Of a DNA stretch of 64,000 nt, positions 1 through 8,788 are shown in pieces (the stretch's first letter is position 1; every line of letters begins with the position of its first letter). The translations under genes and the position numbers were made by a program. The stretch is from Microtetraspora sp. NBRC 16547 (lineage in GTDB: Bacteria; Actinomycetota; Actinomycetes; Streptosporangiales; Streptosporangiaceae), in the NCBI RefSeq assembly GCF_030268965.1, contig NZ_BSSE01000020.1, positions 62,001 to 126,000 of the forward strand, given 5' to 3'. The notes beneath the pieces were generated by a model. The model was given only the letters and a program-made list of their open reading frames with translations. It was not told the DNA's origin and did not search any database.

Positions 1-1529
1 GACCGGTCGTTCAGCCCGCTGTCGCGCAGCTCGGGCAGGTCGGCCAGCGCGGCCCGGATCTGCTTGGCGCGGATGTGCGGGAACGCCTTCGCGATGGCGT
101 CGATCTCGTGCGGGGGCAGCCCCATGGCCGAGCCGACGTCCCTGATCGCGCTGCGGGCGCGATAGGTCTCCATCATGGAGACGCAGGCCACCCGGGCCTC
201 GCCGTACCGGCCGAGGATGGCGCGGTAGCAGTCGAGCCGGCGCGCGGACTCGACGTCCACGTCGATGTCCGGCAGTCCGTGGCGGCCCTCGGACAGGAAG
301 CGCTCCATCAGCAGGCCGTGTTCGAGCGGGTTCACCTCGCCGATGCCGGCGAGGTAGTTGACCAGGCTGCCCGCGCCTGAGCCGCGGATCGCGCAGCGCA
401 CGCCCATGGCGCGGATCATGTCGGTGATGCCGGCCACCGCGACGAAGTAGCCGGACAGCCGCTTCCTCTCGATGATGTCCAGCTCGGCGGCGAGCCGTTC
501 CCTGGCCTCCTTCGAACGTTCCATGCCCCGGCGGCGCAACCCGTCGTCGCAGCGGTCCCGCAGCATCGGGACCGGATCGCCGCCGATCTCCGGCAGGTGC
601 AGCGCACCCGGAGGGTCGGACAGGAGCGGGACGATCTCGACCGCGTCAAGCACGCATCTCTCCGCGACGTGACGCGTCTCCTCCAGGAGGCGGGCCATCC
701 GGCTTCGGTCACCGCCGCAGACCCGGGCCGCCACCGAGCCCATCTCCTCGCCGCTCTTGAGATACGCCTGCGTGGAGGGCTCAAGGTGCCGGACGTGCAG
801 CGGCGCGAGCCGTCGCGCGGCGTCCAGCACGTTGCCGACCTGGTGGTCGGAGGTGTCGAGGTGGCGCACCGCGTTGGTCAGCACGGCGGGGACGCCCACC
901 GAGTCGGCGAGGCCGAGCATCCGGGCAGCGGTGTTCGCGTCGCGGTAGCCGTAGTGGTCGGTCACCTCGACCACGACGTCGGGCACCGCCGCGCGCCAGG
1001 CGGCCAGCAGCGCCCTGGCCTCCTCGTCGCGGTGCCCGGCCGCCGCGTGGCCAAGGTCGGACCTGGGTCCGAGCAGCACCGTCAGCCGGGCGTCGCCCGA
1101 GGGACCGCGGGCGTGCTCGGCGAGCATCTCGCGGGTCACGTACGGCTCGCCGCGCTCACCCACGTGGTGGGCGGCGGTGACGAGGCGGCACAGGTGGGCC
1201 CAGCCGTCCGCGCGGGCCAGGACGACGATCCGCCGCTCGTCCATGCCCGGGAGGCCCTCGTTCCCACCCTGGCGACTCTCGTGCCTGCCGTGGCGGCCCT
1301 CGTGCTCACTCCGGGGGCCGAGGACCAGATCGACGCCGGCGATGGGGGCGAGGCCCTCGGCGTGACATGCCCGGATGTGCTTGATCGCTCCGTAAAGGCC
1401 GTCGCGGTCGGTCAGCGCGAGCGCGTCCATGCCCTGGGCGGCCGCGCGCGCGACCAGCGCGGGCGGGAAGGCCGTGCCGTACCGGAGGGAGTAGGCGGAG
1501 GCCACGTGGAGGTGGACGAAGGGAGCCAT
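1..1529 (-). CDS. dnaE2: Error-prone DNA polymerase III alpha subunit, DnaE2 type (N-terminal part; cut by window start)
   Basis: Reading the minus strand from the ATG at 1527-1529 gives an open frame to base 1. It starts MAPFVHLHVASAYSLRYG, the PHP-domain start of bacterial replicative polymerases, and continues through ALTDRDGLYGAIKH. Further on, RCAIRGSGAGSLVNYLAGI and LPDIDVDVESARR match the palm region; the latter carries the catalytic Asp pattern. About 509 residues are visible and the C-terminal half lies outside the window. DnaE2 performs mutagenic translesion synthesis with ImuA'/ImuB after DNA damage. Its ATG overlaps the stop of the DUF6504 gene (ATGA), so both are one operon, and a LexA-like box lies upstream. 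The DnaE2 rather than DnaE1 assignment rests on this context and the DnaE2-like start. Confidence 0.9.
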   Translation of the reverse strand, partial: MAPFVHLHVASAYSLRYGTAFPPALVARAAAQGMDALALTDRDGLYGAIKHIRACHAEGLAPIAGVDLVLGPRSEHEGRHGRHESRQGGNEGLPGMDERRIVVLARADGWAHLCRLVTAAHHVGERGEPYVTREMLAEHARGPSGDARLTVLLGPRSDLGHAAAGHRDEEARALLAAWRAAVPDVVVEVTDHYGYRDANTAARMLGLADSVGVPAVLTNAVRHLDTSDHQVGNVLDAARRLAPLHVRHLEPSTQAYLKSGEEMGSVAARVCGGDRSRMARLLEETRHVAERCVLDAVEIVPLLSDPPGALHLPEIGGDPVPMLRDRCDDGLRRRGMERSKEARERLAAELDIIERKRLSGYFVAVAGITDMIRAMGVRCAIRGSGAGSLVNYLAGIGEVNPLEHGLLMERFLSEGRHGLPDIDVDVESARRLDCYRAILGRYGEARVACVSMMETYRARSAIRDVGSAMGLPPHEIDAIAKAFPHIRAKQIRAALADLPELRDSGLNDR

Positions 1530-1795
1530 CAGTCCCACGCCCTCAGCAGCAGCCAGCCGCCGCTCGCGGTGTCGAAACGCAGCTCGTAGGTGCCGACGCC
1601 GGTGTTCGCTCCGGCCTCGACCCGCCAGAACCGCCGCTCGCCCGGGTCGGTGTCGGAGGTCTTCCACCACTCGCGGGCCACCACCCAGTGATCCTGGACC
1701 TGGCGGATCGCGTAGAGCCGGTCACGCCAGACGAACTGGGCGGGCCGGTCGTCCCGGATCCACACCTCGATCGGATCGCCGTAAAGTCTGCTCAA
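1529..1795 (-). CDS. DUF6504 family protein, partner of DnaE2
   Basis: Small protein of about 88 residues starting MSRLYGDPIEVWIRDD and ending WLLLRAWD. Actinobacterial DUF6504 proteins commonly sit between imuB and dnaE2; their biochemical role is unknown to me. I prefer the TTG at 1793-1795 because a purine-rich GGGGGGAAG lies about 8 bases upstream and the product then begins like the family. A longer reading from a GTG at 1820-1822 (97 residues) lacks a ribosome site. The stop overlaps the dnaE2 start. Here the gene leads the operon, since the next gene upstream is on the other strand and no imuB is present. Confidence 0.75.
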   Translation of the reverse strand: MSRLYGDPIEVWIRDDRPAQFVWRDRLYAIRQVQDHWVVAREWWKTSDTDPGERRFWRVEAGANTGVGTYELRFDTASGGWLLLRAWD

Positions 1796-1851
1796 GACGG
1801 ATCTTCCCCCCATGGTCGGCACCCGGGGGAAGGCGGGCGCTACGTGCTACT

Positions 1852-1867
1852 TCGAACATATGTTCTC
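1852..1867. promoter_or_regulatory. LexA/SOS-box-like palindrome
   Basis: The sequence is TCGAAC-ATAT-GTTCTC, with a perfect 12-bp core GAACATATGTTC. The actinobacterial LexA operator consensus is TCGAAC-N4-GTTCGA, so one arm is perfect and the other differs at its last two bases. It lies 57 bp upstream of the DUF6504 start and so fits damage-induced control of the DUF6504-dnaE2 operon. The divergent ABC importer starts 172 bp away on the other side. Confidence 0.7.
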
Positions 1868-2039
1868 AGAAGATCGACCGCAACTCGGTCCGGAACCGGG
1901 CCGGGATCCGTTCACAAAGGGCCACCGTCCCGGGCCCTTCCGTTCACCAAAGCGCAATCTGCCCAGGGCTAACTAGGTCTGGTTTGTTGCATTGAGTTCG
2001 CCTACGTTCGATCCACGTACGACAGTGGGAGACAAAAGC

Positions 2040-3185
2040 GTGTCTGCGCGCATCGCGGGCCTCGTGGCCGCCCTGACCATAGCCATCCCATTGAGCGCGG
2101 CCTGCGGAGCCGCACCCACCGAGAGCGCGGCCGGCTCCGGAGGGGCCGACGCGAAGACCGCCACCTCCGCCGCCGACTTCGGCGGGATGGACAAGCTGGT
2201 GGAGGCCGCCAAGAAGGAAGGCAAGCTCAACGTCATCGCGCTTCCCCGCGACTGGGCGAACTACGGAGAGCTCCTCGACACCTTCGCGACGAAGTACGGC
2301 ATCACGATCACCAGCGACAACCCCGACGGCGCCAGCGCCGACGAGATCAACGCGGTGAAGACGCTCAAGGGCCAGGACCGCGCCCCCGACGTGCTCGACC
2401 TCGGCCAGTCGTTCGCGCTCAGCGGCGCGCAGGAGGGCCTGTTCGCGCCGTACAAGGTCGAGGCCTGGGACAAGATCCCCGACGGGCAGAAGGACCCGAA
2501 CGGCACCTGGGTCAACGACTACGGCGGCTACGTGTCGATCGGCTGCGACGCGAAGAGGGTCACCACCTGCCCGCAGACGTGGGCCGACCTGCTCAAGCCC
2601 GAGTACAAGGGCAAGGTCGCGCTGAACGGCGACCCGACCAAGGCGGGCGCGGCCTTCGGCGGCGTCTACGCCGCGTCCCTGGGCAACGGCGGCTCGTTCG
2701 ACGACATCCAGCCCGGGATGGAGTTCTTCAAGAAGCTCAAGGCCGCCGGTAACTTCAACCCCGTCGAGTCCACCCCGGCGACCGTCGAGAACGGCGAGAC
2801 GCCGATCAGCATCGACTGGGACTACCTCAACGCCGGGTACGCCGACGAGTTCGCGACCAAGGGCGTGGACTGGAAGGTCGTCGTCCCGAGCGACGGCAAG
2901 TACTCCCAGTTCTACGCCCAGGCGATCAACAAGGAGGCTCCGCACCCGGCGGCCGCCCGCCTGTGGCAGGAGTTCCTCTTCAGCACCGAGGGCCAGAACC
3001 TCTGGCTCAAGGGCTACGCCCGCGCGGTCCTGCTGCCCGCGATGCAGGCCGACGGCACGGCCGACGCTTCCGTGGTGGCCAAGCTCCCGGCGGTGGAGGG
3101 CACGCCCACGTTCCCGACCGAGGCTCAGATCAACAAGGCCAAGGAGACCCTCGCCACCGGCTGGGGCGCCGCGGTCTCCGGATGA
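2040..3185 (+). CDS. ABC importer substrate-binding lipoprotein (Fe3+/polyamine/thiamine-type superfamily)
   Basis: 381 residues from the GTG at 2040, which has GGGAGA 8 bases upstream; an upstream TTG at 1992 is less likely. The N terminus is a lipoprotein signal ending in LSAAC, with lipidated Cys22. The rest is an extracellular solute-binding fold of the SBP_bac_6/8 type, with KKEGKLNVIALPRDWANY near the mature N terminus. It should deliver ligand to the two permeases that follow; the stop overlaps the next start (ATGA). This superfamily binds iron, thiamine, polyamines or phosphonates, and the substrate cannot be read from sequence. No TPP riboswitch or Fur-type box was seen upstream. Confidence 0.85.
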   Translation: MSARIAGLVAALTIAIPLSAACGAAPTESAAGSGGADAKTATSAADFGGMDKLVEAAKKEGKLNVIALPRDWANYGELLDTFATKYGITITSDNPDGASADEINAVKTLKGQDRAPDVLDLGQSFALSGAQEGLFAPYKVEAWDKIPDGQKDPNGTWVNDYGGYVSIGCDAKRVTTCPQTWADLLKPEYKGKVALNGDPTKAGAAFGGVYAASLGNGGSFDDIQPGMEFFKKLKAAGNFNPVESTPATVENGETPISIDWDYLNAGYADEFATKGVDWKVVVPSDGKYSQFYAQAINKEAPHPAAARLWQEFLFSTEGQNLWLKGYARAVLLPAMQADGTADASVVAKLPAVEGTPTFPTEAQINKAKETLATGWGAAVSG

Positions 3186-4045
3186 GCCGTCCCGCGGGTA
3201 CGGCTTCCGCCCCGGCGCCGGGCCGGAGCCGCAGGAGATCGAGAGGATGGATCGCGACGGTGCCGCTGCTGGCGTTCGTCGCGATCGTCTTCGGCGCCCC
3301 GCTGGTCGTGCTGCTCGGCGGCACGTTCGTCCGCCAGGGACAGATCACCGGGGAGAACCTGGCCGAGTCGCTGCAGGGCGCCTACCTCACCGCGCTGATC
3401 GGCAGCGTGAAGCTGTCGGCGACGGTCGCGGGGCTCGGCACGGTCATCGGCACGTTCCTCGCCCAGGCCATCGTCGCCTCGCGGCTGCGCGAGGCCGTCC
3501 TCACGGCGTCGGGCGTGCTGGCGAACTTCGGCGGGGTGCCGCTGGCGTTCGCCTGGATCGCCACGCTCGGCAACTCCGGCGTCGTCACCCGCGTCCTGGG
3601 ACTCGGCGAGCACGGGTGGAGCCTCTACAACTTCTGGGGTCTCACCCTGGTCTACCTGTACTTCTCCGTCCCGCTGATGGTTCTCGTCATCACGCCGGCG
3701 CTGGACGGCCTGCGGCCGCAGTGGCGCGAGGCGGCGCTGAACAACGGCGCCTCGGCCTGGCAGTTCTGGCGGTACGTGGGCGTCCCCGTGCTCACGCCGT
3801 CGTTGCTCGGCGGAGTGGTGCTGCTGTTCGGCAGCGCCTTCGCCGCCTACGCCACGGCCGCGGCGATGGTGGGGACCACGGTGCCGCTGGTCACCCTCCA
3901 GATCGCCAACGCGCTGACCGGCAACGTGCTGATCGGCCACGAGAACGTGGCGCTCGCGCTGAGCCTCGACATGATCGTGGTGGCCGGGCTGGTCATGGCG
4001 GTCTACCTGCCGCTGCAACGGAGGAGCGCCCGATGGCTGCGCTGA
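3182..4045 (+). CDS. ABC importer permease (BPD_transp_1), first subunit
   Basis: 287 residues from the ATG at 3182, overlapping the lipoprotein stop. An Arg-rich cytoplasmic start (GRSRRRSRGW) is followed by about six hydrophobic segments. The EAA loop is visible as WREAALNNGASAWQFWRYVGVP, which contacts the ATPase. It resembles PotB/CysT-like permeases. It ends 13 bp inside the second permease gene, so the two are translationally coupled. Confidence 0.87.
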   Translation: MSRPAGTASAPAPGRSRRRSRGWIATVPLLAFVAIVFGAPLVVLLGGTFVRQGQITGENLAESLQGAYLTALIGSVKLSATVAGLGTVIGTFLAQAIVASRLREAVLTASGVLANFGGVPLAFAWIATLGNSGVVTRVLGLGEHGWSLYNFWGLTLVYLYFSVPLMVLVITPALDGLRPQWREAALNNGASAWQFWRYVGVPVLTPSLLGGVVLLFGSAFAAYATAAAMVGTTVPLVTLQIANALTGNVLIGHENVALALSLDMIVVAGLVMAVYLPLQRRSARWLR

Positions 4046-4890
4046 CACCGGCCCCGCTTCCAGGGGACGCGCCCGCCTCCTCCGGCCGCGGGCGCAAGGG
4101 GAGGCCGCGAGTCTGGCGCGTGGTCGTGCTGTCGCTCGCGGCGCTGTACTTCCTGGTGCCGATGGCCGCCTCGTTCTGGTTCACGGTGGACGATCCCCAG
4201 GGCTTCAGCGCCGACGCCTACGGTCAGATCTTCTCCGCCCCCGGCTTCGGGTCCAGCCTGCTGCTGTCCCTGGGCCTGGCGGCGGCGACCATCGTGGTCG
4301 TCCTGCTGCTCACCCTGCCGGCCATGCTGGCCGTACGGCTGGGCGCGCCGCGGCTGCGGCCGGTCCTCGAGGTGGTGTGCACGCTGCCGCTGGTGGTGCC
4401 GCCGATCACGTTCGTCGCGGGGATCAGCACCGTACTGCGGTTCGGGCCGGAGTACCTGGCCAGGACGCCCTTCTACCAGACGATCATCGCCATGCAGAAC
4501 CCCGATTTCCCGGTGGTGCTGGTGCTCGCCTACGTGGTGCTGGCGCTGCCGTTCGCCCACCGGTCCCTGGACGCCGGCCTGCGCGCGATCGACGTGCCCA
4601 CCCTGGTGGAGGCGGCGCGGAACTGCGGGGCCTCGTGGCCGCACGTCGTGTTCCGGGTGATCGTCCCGAACCTGCGCTCGGCCCTGGCCAGCGCGTCGTT
4701 CCTCACGCTGGCGCTGGTGCTCGGGGAGTTCACCGTCGCGCGCCTGCTCAGCTTCCAGCCGTTCCCGGTGTGGATCGTCTACATCTCCGGCTCGCAGGCC
4801 CAGGTGTCCGTGGCCGTCTCGCTGTTCAGTCTGCTGCTCACCTGGCTGGTGCTGCTCGCCGTCTCCGTCGCAGGAAGGAATCGCTCATGA
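4033..4890 (+). CDS. ABC importer permease (BPD_transp_1), second subunit
   Basis: 285 residues from the ATG at 4033. A Pro/Gly/Arg-rich cytoplasmic head precedes about six membrane segments. The EAA-type loop VEAARNCGASWPHVVFRVIVP lies in the second half, as in PotC-like subunits. It forms the membrane channel with the preceding permease. The stop overlaps the start of the ATPase gene (ATGA at 4887-4890), and GGAAGGA just upstream serves as that gene's ribosome site. Confidence 0.87.
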   Translation: MAALTPAPLPGDAPASSGRGRKGRPRVWRVVVLSLAALYFLVPMAASFWFTVDDPQGFSADAYGQIFSAPGFGSSLLLSLGLAAATIVVVLLLTLPAMLAVRLGAPRLRPVLEVVCTLPLVVPPITFVAGISTVLRFGPEYLARTPFYQTIIAMQNPDFPVVLVLAYVVLALPFAHRSLDAGLRAIDVPTLVEAARNCGASWPHVVFRVIVPNLRSALASASFLTLALVLGEFTVARLLSFQPFPVWIVYISGSQAQVSVAVSLFSLLLTWLVLLAVSVAGRNRS

Positions 4891-5987
4891 CCGCGCCCAC
4901 CACCGGGGCCGCCGGGGACGTCACGACCGGGGCCGCCGCCGGGGCGAGGGTGGAGTTCCGCGGGCTGTACCGGCGCTTCGGCGACACCGTCGCCCTCGAC
5001 GGGCTGGACCTGACCGTCGAGCCGGGCGAACTGCTCGCCCTGCTCGGCCCGTCCGGATGCGGCAAGACCACCGCGCTGCGCTGCGTGGCCGGCTTCGAGC
5101 ACCCCGACGAGGGCGCGGTCCTCGTGGACGGCCGGGACATCACCGGCGTGCCCGCCAACCGGCGCGACGCCGGGATGGTCTTCCAGTCCTACAGCCTCTT
5201 CCCGAACCTCAACGCCCGGGACAACGTGGCCTTCGGCCTCCGGGTACGCAAGGTCGCGGCGGCGAAACGGCACGCCCGGGCGCAGGAGTTGCTGGAGCTG
5301 GTCGGCCTCCCCTCGGTGGGCGAGCGGTACCCGCACCAGCTCTCCGGCGGGCAGCAGCAGCGCGTGGCGCTGGCCCGGGCGCTGGCGCTCGAGCCCCGGG
5401 TGCTGCTGCTCGACGAGCCGCTGTCCGCCCTGGACGCCAAGGTACGGGTCACGCTCCGCGAGGAGATCCGGCGGCTCCAGCTCTCCCTCGGCATCACGAC
5501 GATCTTCGTGACGCACGACCAGGAGGAGGCGCTGTCGATCGCCGACCGGGTGGCCGTGCTCCGTGCGGGCCGCCTGGAGCAGGTCACGGACCCGGCGACG
5601 CTGTACGACCGGCCGGCCACGCCGTTCGTCGCGGAGTTCGTCGGGACGATGAACCACATCCCCGGGACCGCCTCCGGCGACCGGGTCACCGTGCTCGGCC
5701 GGGCGCTGCCCGTCGACGGGCCCGCCGTCCACGGGAACGTCGACGTGCTGGTCCGGCCCGAGGCCGTGATCCTCACCCCCGCGTCCGACGGGACGGCCAC
5801 GGTCGTCGCCTCCTCGTTCCGGGGCTCGACCGCCCGGCTGCGCGTGGAGCTCGCCGACGGCTCGGAGCTGCTGGCCGACGTCCCCGGCCACGACTCCGTA
5901 CGGCTCGCGCCAGGTGTGCGGGTGTCCGTCACCTTGGTCGACCGCCCGGTCCTGGTGTCGGAACCTCGGGTCTCAGCCGGCGCGTGA
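4887..5987 (+). CDS. ABC importer ATP-binding protein with TOBE domain
   Basis: 366 residues. Walker A GPSGCGKTT (about 54-62), Q-loop MVFQSYSLFPN, signature LSGGQQQR (about 152-159), Walker B VLLLDEP (about 172-178) and switch His in VTHDQEEA are all intact. The C-terminal third (from about 240) is a TOBE-type regulatory domain, which fits the PotA/FbpC-like subfamily. This is the last gene of the importer operon. The next gene begins 72 bp later with its own ribosome site. Confidence 0.9.
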   Translation: MTAPTTGAAGDVTTGAAAGARVEFRGLYRRFGDTVALDGLDLTVEPGELLALLGPSGCGKTTALRCVAGFEHPDEGAVLVDGRDITGVPANRRDAGMVFQSYSLFPNLNARDNVAFGLRVRKVAAAKRHARAQELLELVGLPSVGERYPHQLSGGQQQRVALARALALEPRVLLLDEPLSALDAKVRVTLREEIRRLQLSLGITTIFVTHDQEEALSIADRVAVLRAGRLEQVTDPATLYDRPATPFVAEFVGTMNHIPGTASGDRVTVLGRALPVDGPAVHGNVDVLVRPEAVILTPASDGTATVVASSFRGSTARLRVELADGSELLADVPGHDSVRLAPGVRVSVTLVDRPVLVSEPRVSAGA

Positions 5988-6059
5988 CGCGGCCGGGAAC
6001 AAGGGGTGACCGCGCGAGGGTTGGGCACGAGCAAGGGAAGTCTCGCAACGGGAGTTGTC

Positions 6060-7019
6060 ATGCGTGCCATAGTCGTCTCCGCCCCCGGTGATTCCTCTGT
6101 GCTTGAGTGCACCGAGCGCCCGGATCCGGTGCCCGGGCCGGGCGAGGTGCTCGTCCAGGTCGCGGCGAGCGGCGTCAACTTCATCGACGTCTACCACCGG
6201 CAGGGACGCTACCCGCTGCCGCTTCCGTTCGTCCCCGGCTCCGAGGGCGCGGGCACGGTCGTCGCGACCGGGGACGGCGTTACGGACATCGTCGTGGGCG
6301 ACGCCGTCGGCTGGGCGAGCGTGCTGGGCAGCTACGCCACACGCGCGGTGATCCCGGCGAGCATGGCCGTGCCGCTCCCCCACGGCCTGGCGCCGGAACT
6401 CGCGGCCGCGGTGCTGCTCCAGGGTCTCACCGCCCACTACCTGACCCACTCGGTGTACGCCGTGCGGCCGGGCGACAACGTGCTCGTCCACGCGGCGGCG
6501 GGCGGCGTGGGGCTGCTCCTCACCCAGATCGCCAAACTGCTCGGCGCGCGGGTGATCGGCACCGTCTCCACCGACGCGAAGGAGAAGCTCGCCAAGGAGG
6601 CCGGCGCCGACGAGGTGCTGCGCTACACGAACTTCAGCGAGGCGGTCCGCGAGCTCACCGGCGCGGGCGTCCACGTCGTGTACGACGGCGTCGGCGCCTC
6701 CACGTTCGACGGCTCGCTGGCGGCGCTGCGCCCGCGCGGCATGATGGCGCTCTACGGCGCGGCCAGCGGCCCGGTCCCGCCCTTCGACCCGCAGCGGCTG
6801 AACGTGGGCGGCTCGTTGTTCCTGACCCGGCCGACGCTCGCCCACTACATCGCGACGCGCGAGGAGCTGCTCGGCCGGGCCGGTGAGCTGCTCGGCTGGG
6901 TCGCCTCAGGCGCGCTCAAGGTGCACATCTCCGAGCGCTACCCGCTCGCCGAGGCCCGCCGGGCGCACGACGACCTGGAGGCCCGTCGTACGACCGGGAA
7001 GCTCCTGCTGATCCCGTAG
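6060..7019 (+). CDS. Quinone oxidoreductase, zinc-free MDR family (QOR type)
   Basis: 319 residues from the ATG at 6060, with GGGAG 6 bases upstream. The layout is that of an NADPH:quinone reductase: a GroES-like catalytic half including SGVNFIDVYHRQGRYP, then the Rossmann motif AAAGGVGLLLTQIAK, then VYDGVGASTFDGSLAAL. No structural or catalytic zinc Cys cluster is present, as expected for the QOR group. It is probably a cytosolic NADPH-dependent reductase of quinones or enones. It follows the ABC importer on the same strand but need not share its function. Confidence 0.88.
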   Translation: MRAIVVSAPGDSSVLECTERPDPVPGPGEVLVQVAASGVNFIDVYHRQGRYPLPLPFVPGSEGAGTVVATGDGVTDIVVGDAVGWASVLGSYATRAVIPASMAVPLPHGLAPELAAAVLLQGLTAHYLTHSVYAVRPGDNVLVHAAAGGVGLLLTQIAKLLGARVIGTVSTDAKEKLAKEAGADEVLRYTNFSEAVRELTGAGVHVVYDGVGASTFDGSLAALRPRGMMALYGAASGPVPPFDPQRLNVGGSLFLTRPTLAHYIATREELLGRAGELLGWVASGALKVHISERYPLAEARRAHDDLEARRTTGKLLLIP

Positions 7020-7040
7020 GGCCGGGTCATAGGGGCCGGG

Positions 7041-7604
7041 TCAGCCCGTCGCGGCGTGGAAGATCAGGATGCCGAGGGAGACGCCGCCCGCGATCGCGAT
7101 CACGTGCAGGACGATCGACAGGACGCGCGCCGGCCTCCCCTGGGCCGGGGACGGCTCCGGCCCCCAGAACACCCGCAGGAAGTTGTCCCGGTTCGCCAGC
7201 AACAGCAGCGGGAGCCCGCCCAGCAGGACGAAGGTCACCGCGCAGACCATGAAGCCCCAGTCGACGCCGTCACCGGCGTTCAGGGCCGCGTCGAGGAAGG
7301 CGTAGCCGAGGCTGAGGAACAGCGCGGGCCACGCCAGCTCCGTCAGCCTGGGCCCCACCGGGAGCCTGCTCCCGGCGTAGAGGCCCAGCCCGGCCATCCC
7401 AGCGAAGATCGAGACGGGAACGATCCACCCGATGCCCTTGGGGCAGGGGGTCACGATCTCGTACGGCCCGCCGGAGCCGCAGCTTCCGCCGATCCCCATG
7501 ACGGTGTGGGAGCCGAGGTAGAGCAGGGTGAGGGAGCAGGCGAGAACACCGAGCCCGGCGAGCATCCCGATGGACCGCCGGGCGAGCTGAAGGGGGGTGA
7601 GCAC
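7041..7604 (-). CDS. Membrane protein of unknown function
   Basis: 187 residues from the GTG at 7602-7604. About five hydrophobic segments are visible (for example SIGMLAGLGVLACSLTLLYL, IGWIVPVSIFAGMAGLGLY, FMVCAVTFVLLGGLPLLLL and VLHVIAIAGGVSLGILIF). A Cys-containing extracytoplasmic loop, GGSCGSGGPYEIVTPCPKG, lies between the first two. I do not recognise the family. It lies 53 bp downstream of the PucR gene on the same strand and may be the last gene of that transcript. Confidence 0.6.
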   Translation of the reverse strand: MLTPLQLARRSIGMLAGLGVLACSLTLLYLGSHTVMGIGGSCGSGGPYEIVTPCPKGIGWIVPVSIFAGMAGLGLYAGSRLPVGPRLTELAWPALFLSLGYAFLDAALNAGDGVDWGFMVCAVTFVLLGGLPLLLLANRDNFLRVFWGPEPSPAQGRPARVLSIVLHVIAIAGGVSLGILIFHAATG

Positions 7605-7657
7605 GGTCGCATCGTAGAAGCGGCGGAGCCCGTCAAACCAGAGTCAGACCGGGGCGA

Positions 7658-8788
7658 TCAGACCAGGGGACGGACGGGCCACTCCAGAAGACGCGCCCCG
7701 AGCACCGCGGTCTCCAGCGTGAACCGCTGGGTGGGGTCGGCCGGGGAGAAGCCGGTCAGCCTGCGGACCCGCTCCAGCCGGTAGGTCACGGCCCGGGTGC
7801 TGATCCCGAGCCGGCGCGCGGCGGCCGTGTGGTTGCCCTGGGACGCGAACACCGCCTCCAGCGTCTCCAGCAGCGGCTCGGGCCCGCCGCGCGCCCCCGC
7901 GAGCGGGCCCAGAACGGTGCCGACCAGGTCCACGATCGCGCCGCGGTCGCGCAGCAGCACGGGGAAGACCAGCAGGTCGGCGGACTTCAGCACCTGCGCG
8001 CGCAGGCCGAGGCGCTCGCCGAGTTCGATGGCGCCGACCGCCTCGCGGTAGGACGTGACGATGCCGCCCGGACCGTGGTGCGGCCGCCCCACACCGGCCC
8101 GCCACGCCGCCATCGACGACCGTACGTGGTGGGTGAACTCCCCCGACGCCGCCGCCAGCGAGCCCGGCGCGGCGCAGACGAGCATGCCGTCGCGCCCGGC
8201 GATGAGGATGTTGTGCGAGCCGAACCGGGCCACCAGCGCCTGCTCGATCCGCCTGATCACGGGGGCGTCCGGGGCAAGCGGCTCCGCCGTCCTGACCACG
8301 GTCACGGCGTACGCCTCCGCCAGGCGGAGCCCGAAGTGCTCGGCCTGTCGCGCGTCGGCCCGGCCCTGCAGCAGGTCGTCCACGAACTCCCTGCGCGCCG
8401 CGTCCTCCTTCGTGATCGCCGTGAGGTGGGCCTCCTCATACCCTTCGGCGAAGGCCGCGAGGCTGCGCCGTACCGCGCCGAGGACCGCGGCGAGCAGCAC
8501 GCCGCCGTCCGGAGCGGCCCCAGACGGGGATCCAGACGCGGAGCGGGATCCGGAACCGGATGGCGTGACCGCGCCGGACAGCTCGGCGGCGAGGAGGCAG
8601 GCGTCGGCGAGGGCGCGTAACGGGACGCCGCGCTCGGCGGCCAGCGTGCCGCACGCCTTGAGCGCGTCCACCTCGGACCGGTCGGGGAGCCGGCCCGTGG
8701 CGATGGAGGCCGCCAGCGCGGAAAGGTACCCGCCGAGCAGGTCGGCGGGTACCCCGGTCGCCTCGCTCACCCGAACGAGAACGTCCAT
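7658..8788 (-). CDS. PucR-type helix-turn-helix transcriptional regulator
   Basis: 376 residues. The C terminus holds the PucR/CdaR helix-turn-helix: LLETLEAVFASQGNHTAAARRLGISTRAVTYRLERVRRLTG. A GGDEF-like middle domain and an N-terminal sensory region precede it. A short Ser/Gly-rich linker (GSGSRSASGSPSG) interrupts the N-terminal domain. The ATG overlaps the stop of the ABC-2 permease gene, so the regulator is co-translated with an exporter and may control it. The ligand is unknown. Confidence 0.85.
   Translation of the reverse strand: MDVLVRVSEATGVPADLLGGYLSALAASIATGRLPDRSEVDALKACGTLAAERGVPLRALADACLLAAELSGAVTPSGSGSRSASGSPSGAAPDGGVLLAAVLGAVRRSLAAFAEGYEEAHLTAITKEDAARREFVDDLLQGRADARQAEHFGLRLAEAYAVTVVRTAEPLAPDAPVIRRIEQALVARFGSHNILIAGRDGMLVCAAPGSLAAASGEFTHHVRSSMAAWRAGVGRPHHGPGGIVTSYREAVGAIELGERLGLRAQVLKSADLLVFPVLLRDRGAIVDLVGTVLGPLAGARGGPEPLLETLEAVFASQGNHTAAARRLGISTRAVTYRLERVRRLTGFSPADPTQRFTLETAVLGARLLEWPVRPLV

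Noticed and set aside
597-1589. Long plus-strand open frame of 330 codons
   Set aside because: It is antisense to dnaE2, whose conserved motifs are unmistakable on the minus strand. GC-rich DNA leaves such frames open.
1868-2039. TPP riboswitch for the thiamine-like ABC importer
   Set aside because: The conserved CTGAGA and GATCTGGATAATGCCAGCG-type elements are absent, so the importer is not labelled as thiamine-specific.
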